Assembly: GCA_002633005.1 (NCBI GenBank)
Contig: NMRA01000477.1
Span: forward strand, 107,249 to 171,248
Length of the DNA stretch: 64,000 bases
Direction: 5' to 3'
DNA from: Phoronis australis
Taxonomy: Eukaryota; Phoronida; Phoronidae
Both the position numbers and the translations under genes were made by a program. The notes under the pieces are model-generated. The model was not told the DNA's origin. It searched no databases and saw only the letters and a program-made list of their open reading frames with translations. Position 1 is the stretch's first letter; each line of letters begins with the position of its first letter. Below, piece after piece: positions 13,861 through 26,601 of the stretch.

Positions 13861-16455
13861 GAATACATGCCCACCCTCACTTATGTTAGGCAGAATGTTT
13901 TTTTTTTCAGGAAATGGAAAAATGTGAAACAGTCAGACATTGCAGTATACGAAATAAGAATTAAGAAGAAACTTCATTGAGCAATTTTACTCCACTTTGC
14001 TCTACAATAAGACAAAAAAGTTTCATGTTGAATTTTAATTTTTTATCAACTTGTAACGGAACATCGCAAGAAAAAACAACTAAGGCAAGTTCAAACTAAT
14101 TGCCATCATCAATAGTCCAGGGTCTTGTATCCAACAGAAGTAATCATACCCTAGAGGCTATACCAAATAAACTGATTTTCAAGTTCAATTGAAAAGGCCA
14201 TTCATCATCGAAAATCAACATTCGCAAACAGCAATTTTATACTTGACTGTATATAAACTTAAAGAGCAAAACTCCAGGTATTTTTGACAAGCACTCAGCA
14301 CAATTTGTAGATCATTGTTAAAATTCGTCAATTTATTTATGTCCTCATTTATATAAATGCAGCTATGTTTATAAAAACACACAGCCATACAGAACTAGAA
14401 CAGCAAAATAAAATCCTACACATTGAAATCCTGCAGAACAGTGAAAATCAAGACAACAGAGGGGCAAAGGAAAACTGAGATTGCCATCAAACTATTCAAG
14501 GATTTGGCATGTTGCAAGCAGAGGCTTGTTTATATTAGCAGTAATCATAACACAAGTCATTCAGCTCCAGCACATGCCAGCCTCTCTCCCAATGGCAGAG
14601 AACTAAAGCTGCATTGTACAACAATTCCTTGATACTACAAACAGTCAAAGGGTTCATTAGTGAATGCCAATACACTATAGTCTATATGGAAATCATGGCA
14701 GTGAACTGTGTTTGACCAATGGCAAACCTTATTGAGTAGGTACAAACTGTAGGTAATGAATTGGCTTTGAGTAGAAACAAAACTACAACACAGGTAAAAT
14801 AAATGCTGTGATTTAATCACTCGTTAGCCATCAACCAGCCTGTATACACAGAAAAATAACCACATAATACAGATATTGTTCTAGGGTCATAGCTCAGCAA
14901 GGGGTTCTTAAAGAAACATAAACAAACACCCAGCAATGGCTTTGCAGGCAACAGTAAAGCTGGTCTCGCTACAGATTTGAAAAACCAAGTGGCAGCTGTT
15001 TTGGGTGCACTTCAAGAGGGGCAATTTTTGTAGACAGAACCCACGTCACTGCAGAGATAACACACTTTATTCAACTGACTATAAACAGTTTTATTTAACC
15101 ACCAGGCAGCGCCAACATTTTGTCTTGCAAGTGTTTACACACAATAGATTAAATTATTTACACCAGAAGAAATCAGTCAGTAACCTTATAACATAACACA
15201 CCGTACTGTTTGCACTGCTCTGTTATTATCGTAACAAAATGCATATCTAATTCAGAGACAAATTTTGAAAACCTGAACATTGTGAACGATTCAGAGCTGA
15301 ACGAAAGCGAGAGTGACGCCAGAACGTTTTAGACTCTTCATCGATCTTGAGACTACCTGAAGTTGTGAACACTGTGAGATTAGATAAGAGGCAACGAAAT
15401 TATATCCCCCGTGATGATACTTTGAATTATTCCACCTATGAATTGTTACAAACATTCTGCAGTATACTTCTCAGTTACACCTGATCCCTCTACTCAGAAA
15501 ATGTATTTGTATGTAAATTTATGTTTTCACACCTTGTTAACCAAAGTATAAGAACTCCTCTTCTTTGAACAAGTGTTGCGAGCTGAAACGAGCGTCCTAC
15601 AGCGTAACCTATCATTTGACATCATGGTACAGTACATGCCAAAATAATTCCCCAACAGAAGCAGAGGCTAAATTCGTTGTCAGAGTGGTTTTCCCCGTGT
15701 GACCCACAAATGAAGGGGAATGTACAGGAAGTCAGTAAGATGGCTAACCCACTCCATGATTGTAACTTTGCTTCCATAATAATTATTACTGGGCAAGGCA
15801 TTTAGTTGTAAACAGAATTAGCCTGTTATGGCAGGGGAAGCCTATCTTGTGGATTAATTTTGCATCACTTCAGCAGTGGGTTACCCAAGGGTCCTGCCTC
15901 TGGAGGGACCACTGTGCTTGTAAACATCCACCATGGCTTATCCTTCACCAGCAGCCCAGAGCTAGACTGCAAGCAGTGCCAGGTGTTATGAATTAAACTC
16001 ATGGACAGCGGCAAGACTTCTCTAAAGCTGAAGTGTTCGGCTTAAAATGATATAAAGGGATATCCAGGGATATTCTCACTCCTGGAATGAGAGTTGCTGT
16101 TGCCTTCAGAAGAAACTCATTATGATGCGAAAATAGGTTCACAATTTACAAGGGCAGAATTCAGCAGCAAGAAATTCATCTTTGCAGCAAAATTTATTTT
16201 AGCCTAGGTCTGTTGCCATGGCTATGCAGCCAGTTAAATTTGGTCCAGAATATAAACAAACTGACCTGTCAAAAACAAGCTGGATTCAAGATGTACTGGT
16301 ATCAAATATCAAGTTCTTGCTTGGCAGGCTCTTGAGGTCAAACGATAAGATAGTTCACTTCTCACATACAGTTCCTCTAACAATGAGACAGCTCATGTGT
16401 TACAATTCTAAGAGGACAAGACCACTCTTATCTTTTAAGTTGAACCTCACCTACT

Positions 16456-16692
16456 GTAAAAATTCCTCAGTTTGGGACAAGAGTACCCGCAAAAATTGCC
16501 ATATTTCGAATTTTTAGAGGCAAATGCTCAAAAATTTACCAAATGTAGAACTACATCTTTGTTGGTAAATAGCCCAACAAACATACTAAAAGCAAAGTGA
16601 ATTTTCCAGAAAAGTTATTTTTGGTGCTCAAAATGACAAAATGGAATTTCTCGTGTTTCGTCATATTGTGTCCCAAATTGAAGAATTTTTAC
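16456..16692 (+). mobile_element. Non-autonomous DNA element family M1, copy 1
   Basis: About 25-bp terminal inverted repeats (GTAAAAATTCCTCAGTTTGG on the left, inverted with a few mismatches at the right end) bound a 237-bp non-coding body. A second copy lies at 52674-52916 in the opposite orientation, and the internal motifs CTCAAAAATTTACCAAATG and AGCAAAGTGAATTTTCC are shared. Two copies with the same ends and body indicate a mobile MITE. No target-site duplication could be fixed. Confidence 0.7.
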
Positions 16693-19600
16693 GGCACGTA
16701 ATCTTTTGCCATTCTGGCAGATTGCCTTTTTTCTGAATGAAGACAAATTAGAGACTAAGTGAATTTGATATATTCATATACCCAGTTGAGCCAACTAGTG
16801 TTGGTTTAACAAAACAGTCTCTTCACAGGAAAATTTTGTGGACAGTTATTTCTACACCTATAGTGTGTAATGGACAAGGACAAGGCCAACATGATATCCT
16901 GGAGATTATTTTATTTCAGTCAAAACTGACAGCAGTGATCGGTAAATGCTGGCAACCACGTTTTTAGTGGGAATCTGTCTTGAGACGTCAAATGTGACCT
17001 CTTACAGCATCACCGTATATGGCGAATGTCAATCTCACGAATTTGGATGCTCACTTTTCAAATGCTAACACTGTTGGTTACACAATCACTAATAGTAAAT
17101 CCCATATGTCCTTAAAACCATGAAATGGAGGTTGAAACCAGAACATAACCATTAAACTGGGGGTAATGTTGCAGTCTATAATGAAACCAGAGTACAAAAT
17201 GGAAATATTTACAAGTCACCATGACAACAAACTAGGCATATGGTTGTCCATTGCTCATCAGACATAAAAACAGGGACATTTGTGTTTACTACCACAGCCG
17301 AGATTCATTTGAGCAACTTCCAAAAATGGTAGAAGTGAGAGTAATGGTCTAACATGTGGTAACGCTAAAAAATAGTTCTATCGAGAAAAAATCCTTAAAA
17401 TAACAATTTCTGGACCAAAATTAGGAGTTCATCTATGGTGCGTGGGAGAATATATGTATGACGAGTACTCACACAGGAAGGACAATATTTTGTCAACCTT
17501 TAACATTAACACCCATCGACGAAGTCATAACAACTGACAGTGATAAAAGAACTACTTTAGATTTCGATGCAGAACAGTAGGATATGAAATTGTATTATTT
17601 CAGATTCAGACATGTTAGTAAAATTTAGCCTTCAGAAGACTGACACCACGACACTGAGGGTGTGAGGTTGACTCTGAACACAGACCCCAACTCATATTTT
17701 CGGCTCAAGGTTGCACAAAGCAATACCTGATGTTGGCAAACATTAAACGGGCTTTTTGAGTGAAGGACAGCGAGTAAGGAGCAATATTGACTAAAAAAAG
17801 TCCAAGTGTCCAAGTTCAAAGATTGTATCTTAGCTACGTGGGAAATTAGTCGCTGGAGTTCAAATATAGTCAACTCTCACCAATTTCGGAAATTCTTATA
17901 TATAGTAGGCAAATGAAACTTTTTCCCCATTTTTTCATTGCAAAATACATAGCTCAAACTTAATGTGTGTCCATGTTATGTACCACAGCAACTACCAGAC
18001 AATATTTCAAAAAGCTGTTGGCATCCACAATAATGGTAGAAGCCCTCGTCAGTTTTGGCAATAAATTGACGGAGATTTCAACGTAAACGCATTTACCACA
18101 GTAAGAAGACTTCATGAAAAATACCATTTTTTCCAGTATGATAACTTGACAACTCTTCACCTCAGATTCTCAACTTCACATTTTGCCTATTCTTGGTTTG
18201 TTTATTTTTTTAGCCTCAAAGTTTTAGTGCTAGCTATTGTATTTTGTCTGAGACTCTTCAAGAGCAACAAAAGCTTGGTGATTAGCAGCCCTATTAGAGC
18301 CTGTCTGTTTAAAATGACAAGATGTTTAAATTCTCAAGGCGGCCTACCACAGTTTGTGTTCTGCTGACCACTGATATCGCCAGCACTTTTTTGTTGGATT
18401 CCTTATTGCCAATGGCTAACCATAGAAGAGATCAAATTCGGTTGAGGTAATCACGCCCCCAAGGTTCCCAATCCCAAGAAAATTTGTGACTTCCAATCAA
18501 ACTGTGGAGAGTTCGTCAACAGAAAGCAATATGTAGTCGTATTTTTTCTGGTTACAACAACTGGAGACATTGAGAAGAGCTTCAGTAGGGCCCTCGTTCA
18601 TCTGAGGGGAAAGGTGCCTGTGCCTTCTGAGAGGGGAATTTTTTTTGGGGGGTGAGGGGAAATTCTACCTCCCGATCACCATCAATAGCATCCCTCACCC
18701 TGTTGCAAGGGCTCATAGGTCTGCCTTAAGTAGTCAAAACTAACTTCTTGTGCTCTTTCAAATTATGACCTGTGTGAGTTACAAGTAATTTGAACCTTGA
18801 GGGGAACTTTTCAATCACTTTAGGGAAATTTTTGGGCCTGGTGAAGAAAGTTGTGAGTTGAAAGGTGCTCAGTGCCTGAAGACTTTAACTGGGTTCCACA
18901 TGGGAGGCTTAAAATGCTAGACAAGAGAAGGGGGCATTTTTGCAAGCAGTCTGTTTCGTAACAGCCCAAACCACTCTTAAAGAGGAAATTGACGTCAAAA
19001 TGCGTTCATTCTCTGAGATTAATGCAAAAACTAAATACGAGCATCCTTCCCATGTGAATGTGTGTCCTTGGAAGTTAGTGGCCTGGCTACAATTACTAGT
19101 GAAACGTCAGCCATTTTGGGGCAACTCAAACTGCCAGCAAAAGTGACGCTGGCGACCGTAGGCAGGGCGTACGTTGCAATAAAATTACACGAATGAGAAA
19201 CTTGTGCATTCAAATTTGAACTCGGTACTGATAGCGTCAGAGCACATTCTATGCAAACTGTATCATTGTGCAGTGTAGGTCATATATCCATGTCGAGTTT
19301 ATTCACATGAATCATCCATGCATGTGATATGCACTCTTCTGTTACTGTCTCACCTGTATCTTTTATTTCCCCCTGCAGAGAATCATTAGTACCAAGACTT
19401 TGATTTCCTGCACTTTTATGTCATTGAGTATTTACCTAGAGAGCAGTACATGTGCTGATCATTTTGTTTCTGGATTGAAGTTCAAGATGGTGATGTTCAT
19501 CCGGGAGTCCTAACATACATTAGTACCCCACAATCTAGTTTTCTTGACTATTTATTGAACACAGACGGAGATTTACCGCAAAAAAGTCTACATCATTCTA

Positions 19601-20841
19601 TTCCAAAATGAACTTCAGACCTCATGCAGCAGCCTTCAGCTAATCGCACCAGCTTGCAGTCGCGGTTCTACAAGGTCGATTTCAGAGTTTACTTTCCACA
19701 CCCTTCAGATGAGTTCGACTAATAACGACACTAAAACAAGGACAAAACTCTTGTAATCAATGTCAAAAAAACGTACTCACCTAACTTTCTTTTATGATTT
19801 CACCCATTTTGTCAATTACTCCTCATACTGGTCTTGTTCTATAAAAAGAAAGAACAGAAGAAATGAAACACCAACCCTCAATTCAATCTCTCTCACCCAA
19901 ATCTTCCAATTTTCTTCACCAATTCAATCTTTTTCAAGATTTTGAAGTGGGAGTCATATAAGAAACAGAAAGCAAAAACAAAATTGACAGTTTTAACAGC
20001 CTTTATGTAATACTTTGCACTGTACTTTCAGACAAACACATTGTACAGGATTTGACAACCAATTTAAACTTTAAGCCAGTCACATCATGACTGTGCTTTT
20101 ATAACCTTATGAAGACTTCCGATGTAAACATTGTAAAGTTCACGTACTGGGCAACAATACACAGAGATGAACCACACTATTTTGGATGTAACTACATTTG
20201 TATTTCTTAAATTGGGCCTCCAGCCTCCAATACATTAAATGCTGATTGATCAAACATCAACTCCGTTTTACCACATTAAATCTTTGCGGGAGACAAACCA
20301 ACGCTATTTCGAAACACTCACAGATCAAAAGATGAACATGTGACTAGATATCAGTCCTCAAAGCTCACAGAGGTTAGGTCACCCTCAGTCCAATCCAGGA
20401 TCTTGGCACCACAACAATGTTTGAACACACTGGGCTAACACAGGCACTGTACACACTATTGACATGTCTGGAGAATATTGACACACACACATTCTATTAT
20501 CACTATTTACAATAATGACTGGCTACACTTATCCACAGTAATCCCTGAGATAGACAGGGGTCAACAAGGGTCAACCTACAACCCTCCTCTCACTGCTAAT
20601 GCTTCTCCATGTTGGTGAATTTTACCTAGAGCAGCCCAGCTTTCTTGGTATAATCATGACCAAATGACCACAGTTTGATAGAAGTGGTAATTGAGAATTT
20701 GGAGTCACACGTTCTACGAACAAAAGTCAAAATGACTCTGCACGTATTATGATCGCTGTTTACTGAAATCATCTTGTTTCAACCATGAAAAGGAAAAAAC
20801 ATATTTGGAATAAAGGGAAGAAATAAAAAGAATACTACTTG

Positions 20842-21107
20842 TACTTTACCTCAAGAGGAGGCAGTGTGGCCTAGTGTGATAGGTGCGCGCCTTCATTACT
20901 CGAGGTCGTGGGTTCGAGTCCCACTGGGCCACACTGCTAGACCCTTGAGTCAGGTTCTAGCTCCTCAGCTCGGTTTTAACTACATATTAATAAAGCACAA
21001 AATATTTCCAGGTTATCAGTGCAATGGGCCCACATGCGCGGCCTGTACACATCTGGTATAACGTGTACCAGACTGCCTGCAATTATTTTTTTTTATACTT
21101 TACCTCA
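20842..21107 (+). mobile_element. tRNA-derived SINE with 12-bp target-site duplication
   Basis: An identical 12-mer, TACTTTACCTCA, flanks the insertion (20842-20853 and 21096-21107). The body begins with a tRNA-like head holding an A box (TGGCCTAGTG) and a perfect B box (GGTTCGAGTCC), continues with about 150 bases of unrelated sequence, and ends in an A/T-rich tail (AATTATTTTTTTTTA). GCAGTGTGGCC and GGCCACACTGC make an unusually long outer stem. This is the standard structure of a SINE mobilised by a LINE. The perfect duplication suggests a young insertion. Confidence 0.85.
20861..20938 (+). tRNA. tRNA-like head of SINE (not a functional tRNA)
   Basis: The fold has a T arm (GTGGG-TTCGAGT-CCCAC), a weak D arm with wobble pairs, and an anticodon loop that could read TAC (Val). 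Two extra bases between the T arm and the matching acceptor strand, together with the SINE context, argue against a working tRNA. Confidence 0.5.
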
Positions 21108-22326
21108 CACGTTTCATCGTTTAATAGGAAATGAGTACTTTAACAGAAATTTATTTACAGTACACATCTCAACAAGTAAAAACTCATCAGTTAGTCTCAG
21201 ATTTATTTCATGAATAGACAATTAAAAAGTAAGGAAAGAAGATAACTCGGTCATTTGCGAATGCTGTTGTGAACTTTTTAGTGCCGTCTAGCAGTGAGTT
21301 TATTGTCTTTTAAAAGTTAAAGGTCTTCTCTGAGACTAACATGCAACATTTCCGATTCTGGTTTGCAGGTAATTTATCGTTTTAATTGATTTTTTTTCCC
21401 CAAAGTCATGAGGGTCCTCCGTACGATCTGCCACATTGCTGTCTCTATAATTTAGCCTGAGAGAATATTAAAAGGAAAGGGGTTCACTATCAATTTTGCT
21501 AGTGAAAACTTGAACCTGCAGAAAAAAACTGGCAATCAAGTTGGAAAAACATTGATAGCCTTTAGAGGTGTCCCTCTATACACCAAAGGCACTAAAAACA
21601 CTGCGACTGTGATCTTTATGCCAAATTACCGTATGGCAGAATTTGCTGAAAAGCTTCCAGAAGCCGAGTACAGGATAGGTCAACACAATATCTAGAGGAA
21701 TGGGTTGTATCATGAAAAACAGAGAGAAACTTTGTTCTGAAGTGGATTACACAAAATATGACATTTGGGGGCACTGACCAGTTACAACCTTAAGAAATCT
21801 CCACATTTGTTGGTTCCAAATCTCAACTGACAATTAGGAGTTTTCCTGTAGGTCTGTAACATCTGTGACATTTCCATAAACAGTACCACCATCTCAACTG
21901 ACCCAAGTAGAGGCAGTAGTCATCTCATATGCCTTTTATATGCCGGAAGCTTTTCGGCAAATCATGCCTCACACTGATTAAAACATAGAAGTCATGTTGC
22001 TTTAAGTACCATTTGCGCATGGAGGGACACCTTAAGTGGTTGTTGATATCTCAAACTCTTCCCGGCTCAATCAAGTACTCCCACAATCACACTTATTTCG
22101 GACATTCGTTCAGTTGTCTAAATCGGCAACTAGCTGTTTTTATACAGCTCGCACCAGGGGAAATGACGTGATATCCCTTGGCGCGTTCAGAGTAAAACTG
22201 GCTAGTTAAAGACATCAACAACCTCCTATGGTGTCCCTGTACGCACAACAGGTACTTATAGCCACACGACTTTGATGGTTTAAACTTAATTCACCGAAAA
22301 GGTTCCAACATATTAAGCCTATTAAG

Positions 22327-22490
22327 GTTAGCCAGTAAAAGACAAGTGGAGTAAACAGGTCCCTGTTTGCAAATGGCTACTGAGAACCAGATTTCATTGA
22401 ATAATGTCAATACTGCGATTATTTAGTGAAACTGGTTCCCTGTAGCCATTTTGAAAAGGGACCCGGTTATTCCACTTTTAGCCGGTAGCC
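22327..22490. repeat. Foldback (long hairpin) element
   Basis: The left arm (about 22327-22402) and right arm (about 22416-22490) are inverted copies over about 75 bases with scattered mismatches: GGTTAGCC..TAAAAG..GTGGAGTAA..AGGTCCCT..AATGGCTAC..GAACCAG against the reverse complement of the right arm. The loop is only about 15 bases. The RNA would form a long stem. Confidence 0.75.
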
Positions 22491-22646
22491 TATGTGATGT
22501 CTACCGACTCTAACTGAGACGGTGTCGGTGGTAGGCTAGTGTCTAACATTCCCATTGACAACGAAAACGATATAAAACTTTAAGGAAAAGATAGTTTGAA
22601 AATGTTCTTGTCTGTTTACATCACAAATATGAAATCTTTGAAAATA

Positions 22647-22703
22647 TAACAAGAATTGGACGTGATGACTGAATGCAAGACAAAAACATGATTCCATGGC
22701 GGC
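22647..22703 (-). other. Candidate translation start context (ATGGCGGCCGCCATGG), minus strand
   Basis: Read on the minus strand, GCCAACATGGCGGCC resembles a strong animal start context (purine at -3, G at +4), followed by a second in-frame ATGG. The frame runs about 57 codons to a TAG without a recognisable domain, and an intron could interrupt it. It may be the 5' end of an otherwise unseen minus-strand gene, or only a CpG-rich patch. Confidence 0.2.
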
Positions 22704-24835
22704 CGCCATGTTGGCTAGATAAGTGTGTCATCCAAACAAAATATTGACATAAAGACAACGCGATTTAGGCAACAAAGAACATCATTTGACAATTCTAGAT
22801 ATATGGAAAGAATACACCATGGAGACTTGACGGTACACACAGTATTTTGAAGAAATTAGGAACATGAAAACATGAAAATACATAGCTCTTTCCTTACCAA
22901 AATAGCTTGGATCCACAAACTTTACTAAGTTTTTACTCGTTGACTGCTTCGGCAAGTAAGGGAGATAATTCTAAGAGTTACTAAGCTCAGTGACATCTAT
23001 GGGTTAGAATGGAAGTTATTCTGTTGCACAAATTCGTTCTGTCTTTTGACTTCGAATTGTAGACTGATTTTCTGACGCTTAGACTTAGCTTGATTTCGTA
23101 AAACGTACTATTTTTAGTCAAAAGTCAAAAGACAATAGCCTCTCCGAGAAACAGTCCCCTGGTTAAATTTTCAATTGTTTTGATTTGCGAGATTAATATG
23201 AGATTCAAAATTACTTCGTTGGCCTATTTCTTTAATTAAAAAGAACGATTAAAGTAATTCACGATAATGAGTGAGATGAGACAGATGCGTCGTTAGGCCT
23301 GTGTTATAGCAGCCAAGCTTCCTGGATGATATGACATTTTCCTTTTTTACAATAGTTTAGATTGAAACTCACTTTACTGATGATATAAATGTTTCCAAGG
23401 AGCTATTTCGGATCGTATAGAGTCTACTCGATAGACGGACTTAGGGAATGACAAGGGCATTCTCCTCCGTAATTAATGGCTCCTACCGGCGTTAGTGCCG
23501 TCTTAGGGTTGCCACAAACTCTAAACTTGTCCTTTGGACGTTGCTGTTAGCGCCCCGTTCCCAGTCCCCTTCGCGACATTTTAGATCCGCTCGGGTGGTA
23601 CTTCCGGCGACAATTCCTTCAAAGGAGAATCCCTGCCCTCCCTTCTTCCGAGGCAAATAGTGCATTAATTTAGTTTTTTCTCATCATATGAAAAATATTA
23701 CAGGCCATCTGGCATTTCATGAATTGCTTCCATCGTGATTCTTTGTCGTACACCTGGAATATAAGGCTCTTGACGCAATACATGTACAATATTTGATCGA
23801 GACTGGATGAACAAGCCTTGTAGGCGTGCAAGTAAAACGTTACGTTACTTCTGACTCTCGAATAAATGCGATTGACGTTGTTACGCCTTCGGGGCTCAAG
23901 ACGTGGCTGTCACCGTACTCCCAGATTCTGGTACACTAAGCAAAAATTTGGACACAGAATGAAAGAAGCGGAAAATATTTTACATGGAGCATTAAATTAT
24001 AATAGTTGTCAAACAGTGACATGGCTGGATCATGATGAAAAGGAAAATAATATGTCAACTAATCGCGCAAGATTATCGGGCAAATAAAACGTTTCCATGA
24101 GCACGGTGTATGTATGTTTACCGATGCGTATTTGAATTCATCATGCAAGAGGTCTACTGCTTTACACAAGTATTCCATTGCTCAATTTAGTTCTTACGCG
24201 CAACAGTTTTGGATCTAAAACGTTGTTATATGTTCGTTGGTCGAACAGTTGTTGAACTTACTATTATTGGAAATGAAATGTTTGCAGTTGTGAAGTTCGA
24301 GTGTCATTTTTATAACTTTTGTTCTATTACTTCTTTGTGCGTTGATATTAGTTTATAGCGGCATTAAAGGCATTTGGATAAGTGGCCTTTCGCGATGATA
24401 AATAATTTTTGTACATGCTCACTATAAGCCATTGAAGATTGTTAAAACTACTACTGCTTGAAAATATATTACAATTTTTCACACAGTCAACTTCCACATT
24501 ATTTCTAAAACAGTATCATTTGCTGTCGCAATCGAAATAACACACCAACACACGCATATACCCAAAACTCCATTTTACAAATCAATCACGGCAACTCACT
24601 GATTAAGTTTTCACATTTCTAGAATTATCAGCGAAAATACTCTCTTCCGTTCTAGATAAAATAAGCACCCACTCGCTTGCTCGACTTACAACATATTACA
24701 GGCAGGAAGAATATCTCAGATACTTGTTTCTTATGCATTGACTCCAGCTTATTTTTTCTGGAATTTTGTCCACCGTTAACAATCACATAAAAATTGCATT
24801 ATTACACAGAAAAAACACTCATTTTTCCACACATA

Positions 24836-24905
24836 GGTCCACGCACCGGTACATGCTCACGCGCATCCACACGCACATGCACACGCACACGCGCGCACAC
24901 CAGCA
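24836..24905. repeat. Degenerate CA-rich microsatellite
   Basis: A run of CACACG, CACATG and CACGCG units with interruptions. The His/Thr-rich translation over it has no meaning. Confidence 0.8.
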
Positions 24906-25251
24906 AACTTCCACGCAAACATATGCACAAATGTTATCACACATTAACAATTTGCATATAGAGTTGGATTCTGTGGAGCGTACATCTGTAGCACCCCTTT
25001 TTGTTTTTACTAAGGTTTCAGGATTATTGGTTTATTTATGTATTTATGTATTTATACGTTTATTGAAGTATTCATACCACTGATATATTATGCCCGTCTC
25101 CCAATGGTATGTCAAATGTATCAATAGTAGATGATAATTTAACCGTCTCATATTTTCTATTCCTCGGTGTTTTTTGTTGTGTTCTATTTTGTTGTACCAT
25201 GGTCCACAATGAAGAGGTTTTTGCCTTTGAGGATCTCCGGTTCTCATATAT

Positions 25252-25445
25252 NNNNNNNNNNNNNNNNNNNNNNNNNNNNNNNNNNNNNNNNNNNNNNNNN
25301 NNNNNNNNNNNNNNNNNNNNNNNNNNNNNNNNNNNNNNNNNNNNNNNNNNNNNNNNNNNNNNNNNNNNNNNNNNNNNNNNNNNNNNNNNNNNNNNNNNNN
25401 NNNNNNNNNNNNNNNNNNNNNNNNNNNNNNNNNNNNNNNNNNNNN
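25252..25445. other. Assembly gap (194 N)
   Basis: Unresolved bases directly before a GT microsatellite. The gap was most likely left because of simple repeats. Frames drawn through it are artefacts. Confidence 0.99.
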
Positions 25446-25448
25446 GGG

Positions 25449-25450
<2 letters not shown>

Positions 25451-25488
<38 letters not shown>
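25451..25488. repeat. (GT)19 microsatellite followed by CT-rich run
   Basis: Nineteen uninterrupted GT units, then a CT/C-rich stretch to about 25518. It adjoins the assembly gap, so its true length is unknown. Confidence 0.95.
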
Positions 25489-25489
<1 letters not shown>

Positions 25490-25662
25490 AGCTCTCTCTC
25501 CCTCCTCCCCCCTCTCTCATTGTAAAAGTAAATACATTTTTATGCAGTGAACGTATAACGAAGTCGAAGGAAGATTTCAATAGTCGCCGATTCCCGACGT
25601 TGGCTTCCAGTCAAATTTGATACCTAAAATAGAATTAACAGAAATCCAGGCGATGTCCTTAT

Positions 25663-25821
25663 CAGTTGTAGGGCGGATCCAGGATTTTGAATTAAGGGGG
25701 GCCAGGACAGAGTATTACTCAGGATTTTTCCGTCAGACCGCATTCGCACCCCCGAACTGCCAAGTGGAATCTGGGAGATTCTGGGGCATGGCCCCCTTGG
25801 CCCCCTCTAAATCCACCACTG
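25663..25821 (-). mobile_element. hAT-like non-autonomous element, copy 1
   Basis: Its reverse complement aligns with 26602-26758 along nearly the whole length. It begins (reading inverted) CAGTGGTGGATTTAG and has a GGCGGATCCAGG motif at the opposite end, the CAGNGGCGGATCNAGG type of terminus common in hAT transposons. Internal blocks TTCGCACCCCCGAACTG and TGGAATCTGGGAGA are shared. There is no transposase. The hAT assignment rests on terminus similarity only. Confidence 0.6.
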
Positions 25822-26601
25822 AACTGAAATATAACGAAAATAAAACACAAGTGTGTAATTTCCATGACAACAAAAACTGACTAGCCAAGGATAAAAAGTC
25901 TCCTGACGTCAACAATTTTCGAAGTACTACACGCCATCATGTTCGCAAAACAAATTACTAGAGTCTTCCACATAGGAAGCATTTGTAAAATGTGGAACAC
26001 AACTTAGTCGACATTGGTAAACGAGAAAAAAATATGGTTGACTTTAATACCGCAAATAGAAAAGGTTACGGAGTGGCGACGATTAGTGGACGCAGGCGTT
26101 TGGAACCAAGAGGATACCTTCGAAAAGTTTCAAAGTGCAGTGGCGTGATTCTGTGGAACGAAGGCCAACAAAGATTATTTTCATGTTTTGAATTTACTCA
26201 TAGAGCTAGAGGACAGGTAGTCTTAAGACTGCAACTTGGTCGTACGCACTACACAAAAATTTTTGAAAAATTATTGAATTTAACCTGAGTGAAAATACAA
26301 ATTATCTGATAACAATACACATAACTGTTAATTACTGATGTAATTTCTACAAATTATTCCTAGACAGTGACGCGTTCATAATTATTTGGCTAACCCATTT
26401 TTTTCAATACTTGTGAGGTGGGAGCGTAAGACTAATTAGTTTTTGTCTTACATTCTGTGACCCCAAGGGGTCTATGGTAATGTATGTTCAAGGTTAAATA
26501 ACAGTGTGTGCGGCACTAAGTATGCCTCTCGTGCAACCTGTTACAGAGGTATTGTGACCTAGCGTTTGCTCATTTCTTTCAGCTGATTAGTCTCACCAAC
26601 A
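25822..26601. other. Intergenic spacer between two inverted elements
   Basis: A frame at 25992-26288 (+) has an unremarkable basic translation with no domain, so I do not call it a gene. Nothing else is seen. Confidence 0.4.

Larger units (their letters stand above)
8023..20841. other. Non-coding stretch, no supported gene
   Basis: Apart from the repeats listed separately I find nothing coding. Short frames, for example at 9449-9895 (minus), 16218-16517 (plus) and 17625-17873 (minus), have low-complexity or repeat-like translations and no domain. A C-rich segment near 9680-9800 (CCAGGATTTCGAAAATAGGG) resembles the ends of the hAT-like elements at 25.7 and 26.6 kb and may be a decayed relative. 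Around 9790-9905 a GTAGACCAAG..TTTTTACA motif is imperfectly duplicated. Confidence 0.45.
21108..25251. other. Intergenic stretch, possible minus-strand promoter area
   Basis: No coding region is supported. The stretch includes a foldback element (22327-22490), an ATGGCGGCC start context on the minus strand (22703), and a C/G-richer patch at about 23450-23640 that could be promoter sequence. From about 24.1 kb the + strand appears T-rich instead of A-rich. A CA-rich low-complexity run lies at 24836-24905. The frame over it (24766-25083) is an artefact of that repeat. Confidence 0.4.

Noticed and set aside
19031-19213. Minus-strand frame with an AAAATGGCTGACG context
   Set aside because: Good start context, but the peptide is short and unrecognised and no downstream exon could be linked.
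24766-25083. 105-residue frame rich in His and Thr
   Set aside because: Product of the CA-rich microsatellite.
25109-25550. Open frames crossing the N gap and GT repeat
   Set aside because: Their length comes from unknown bases and a dinucleotide repeat.
25992-26288. 98-residue plus-strand frame
   Set aside because: No domain, no splice or start context that stands out, and it is located between two mobile elements.
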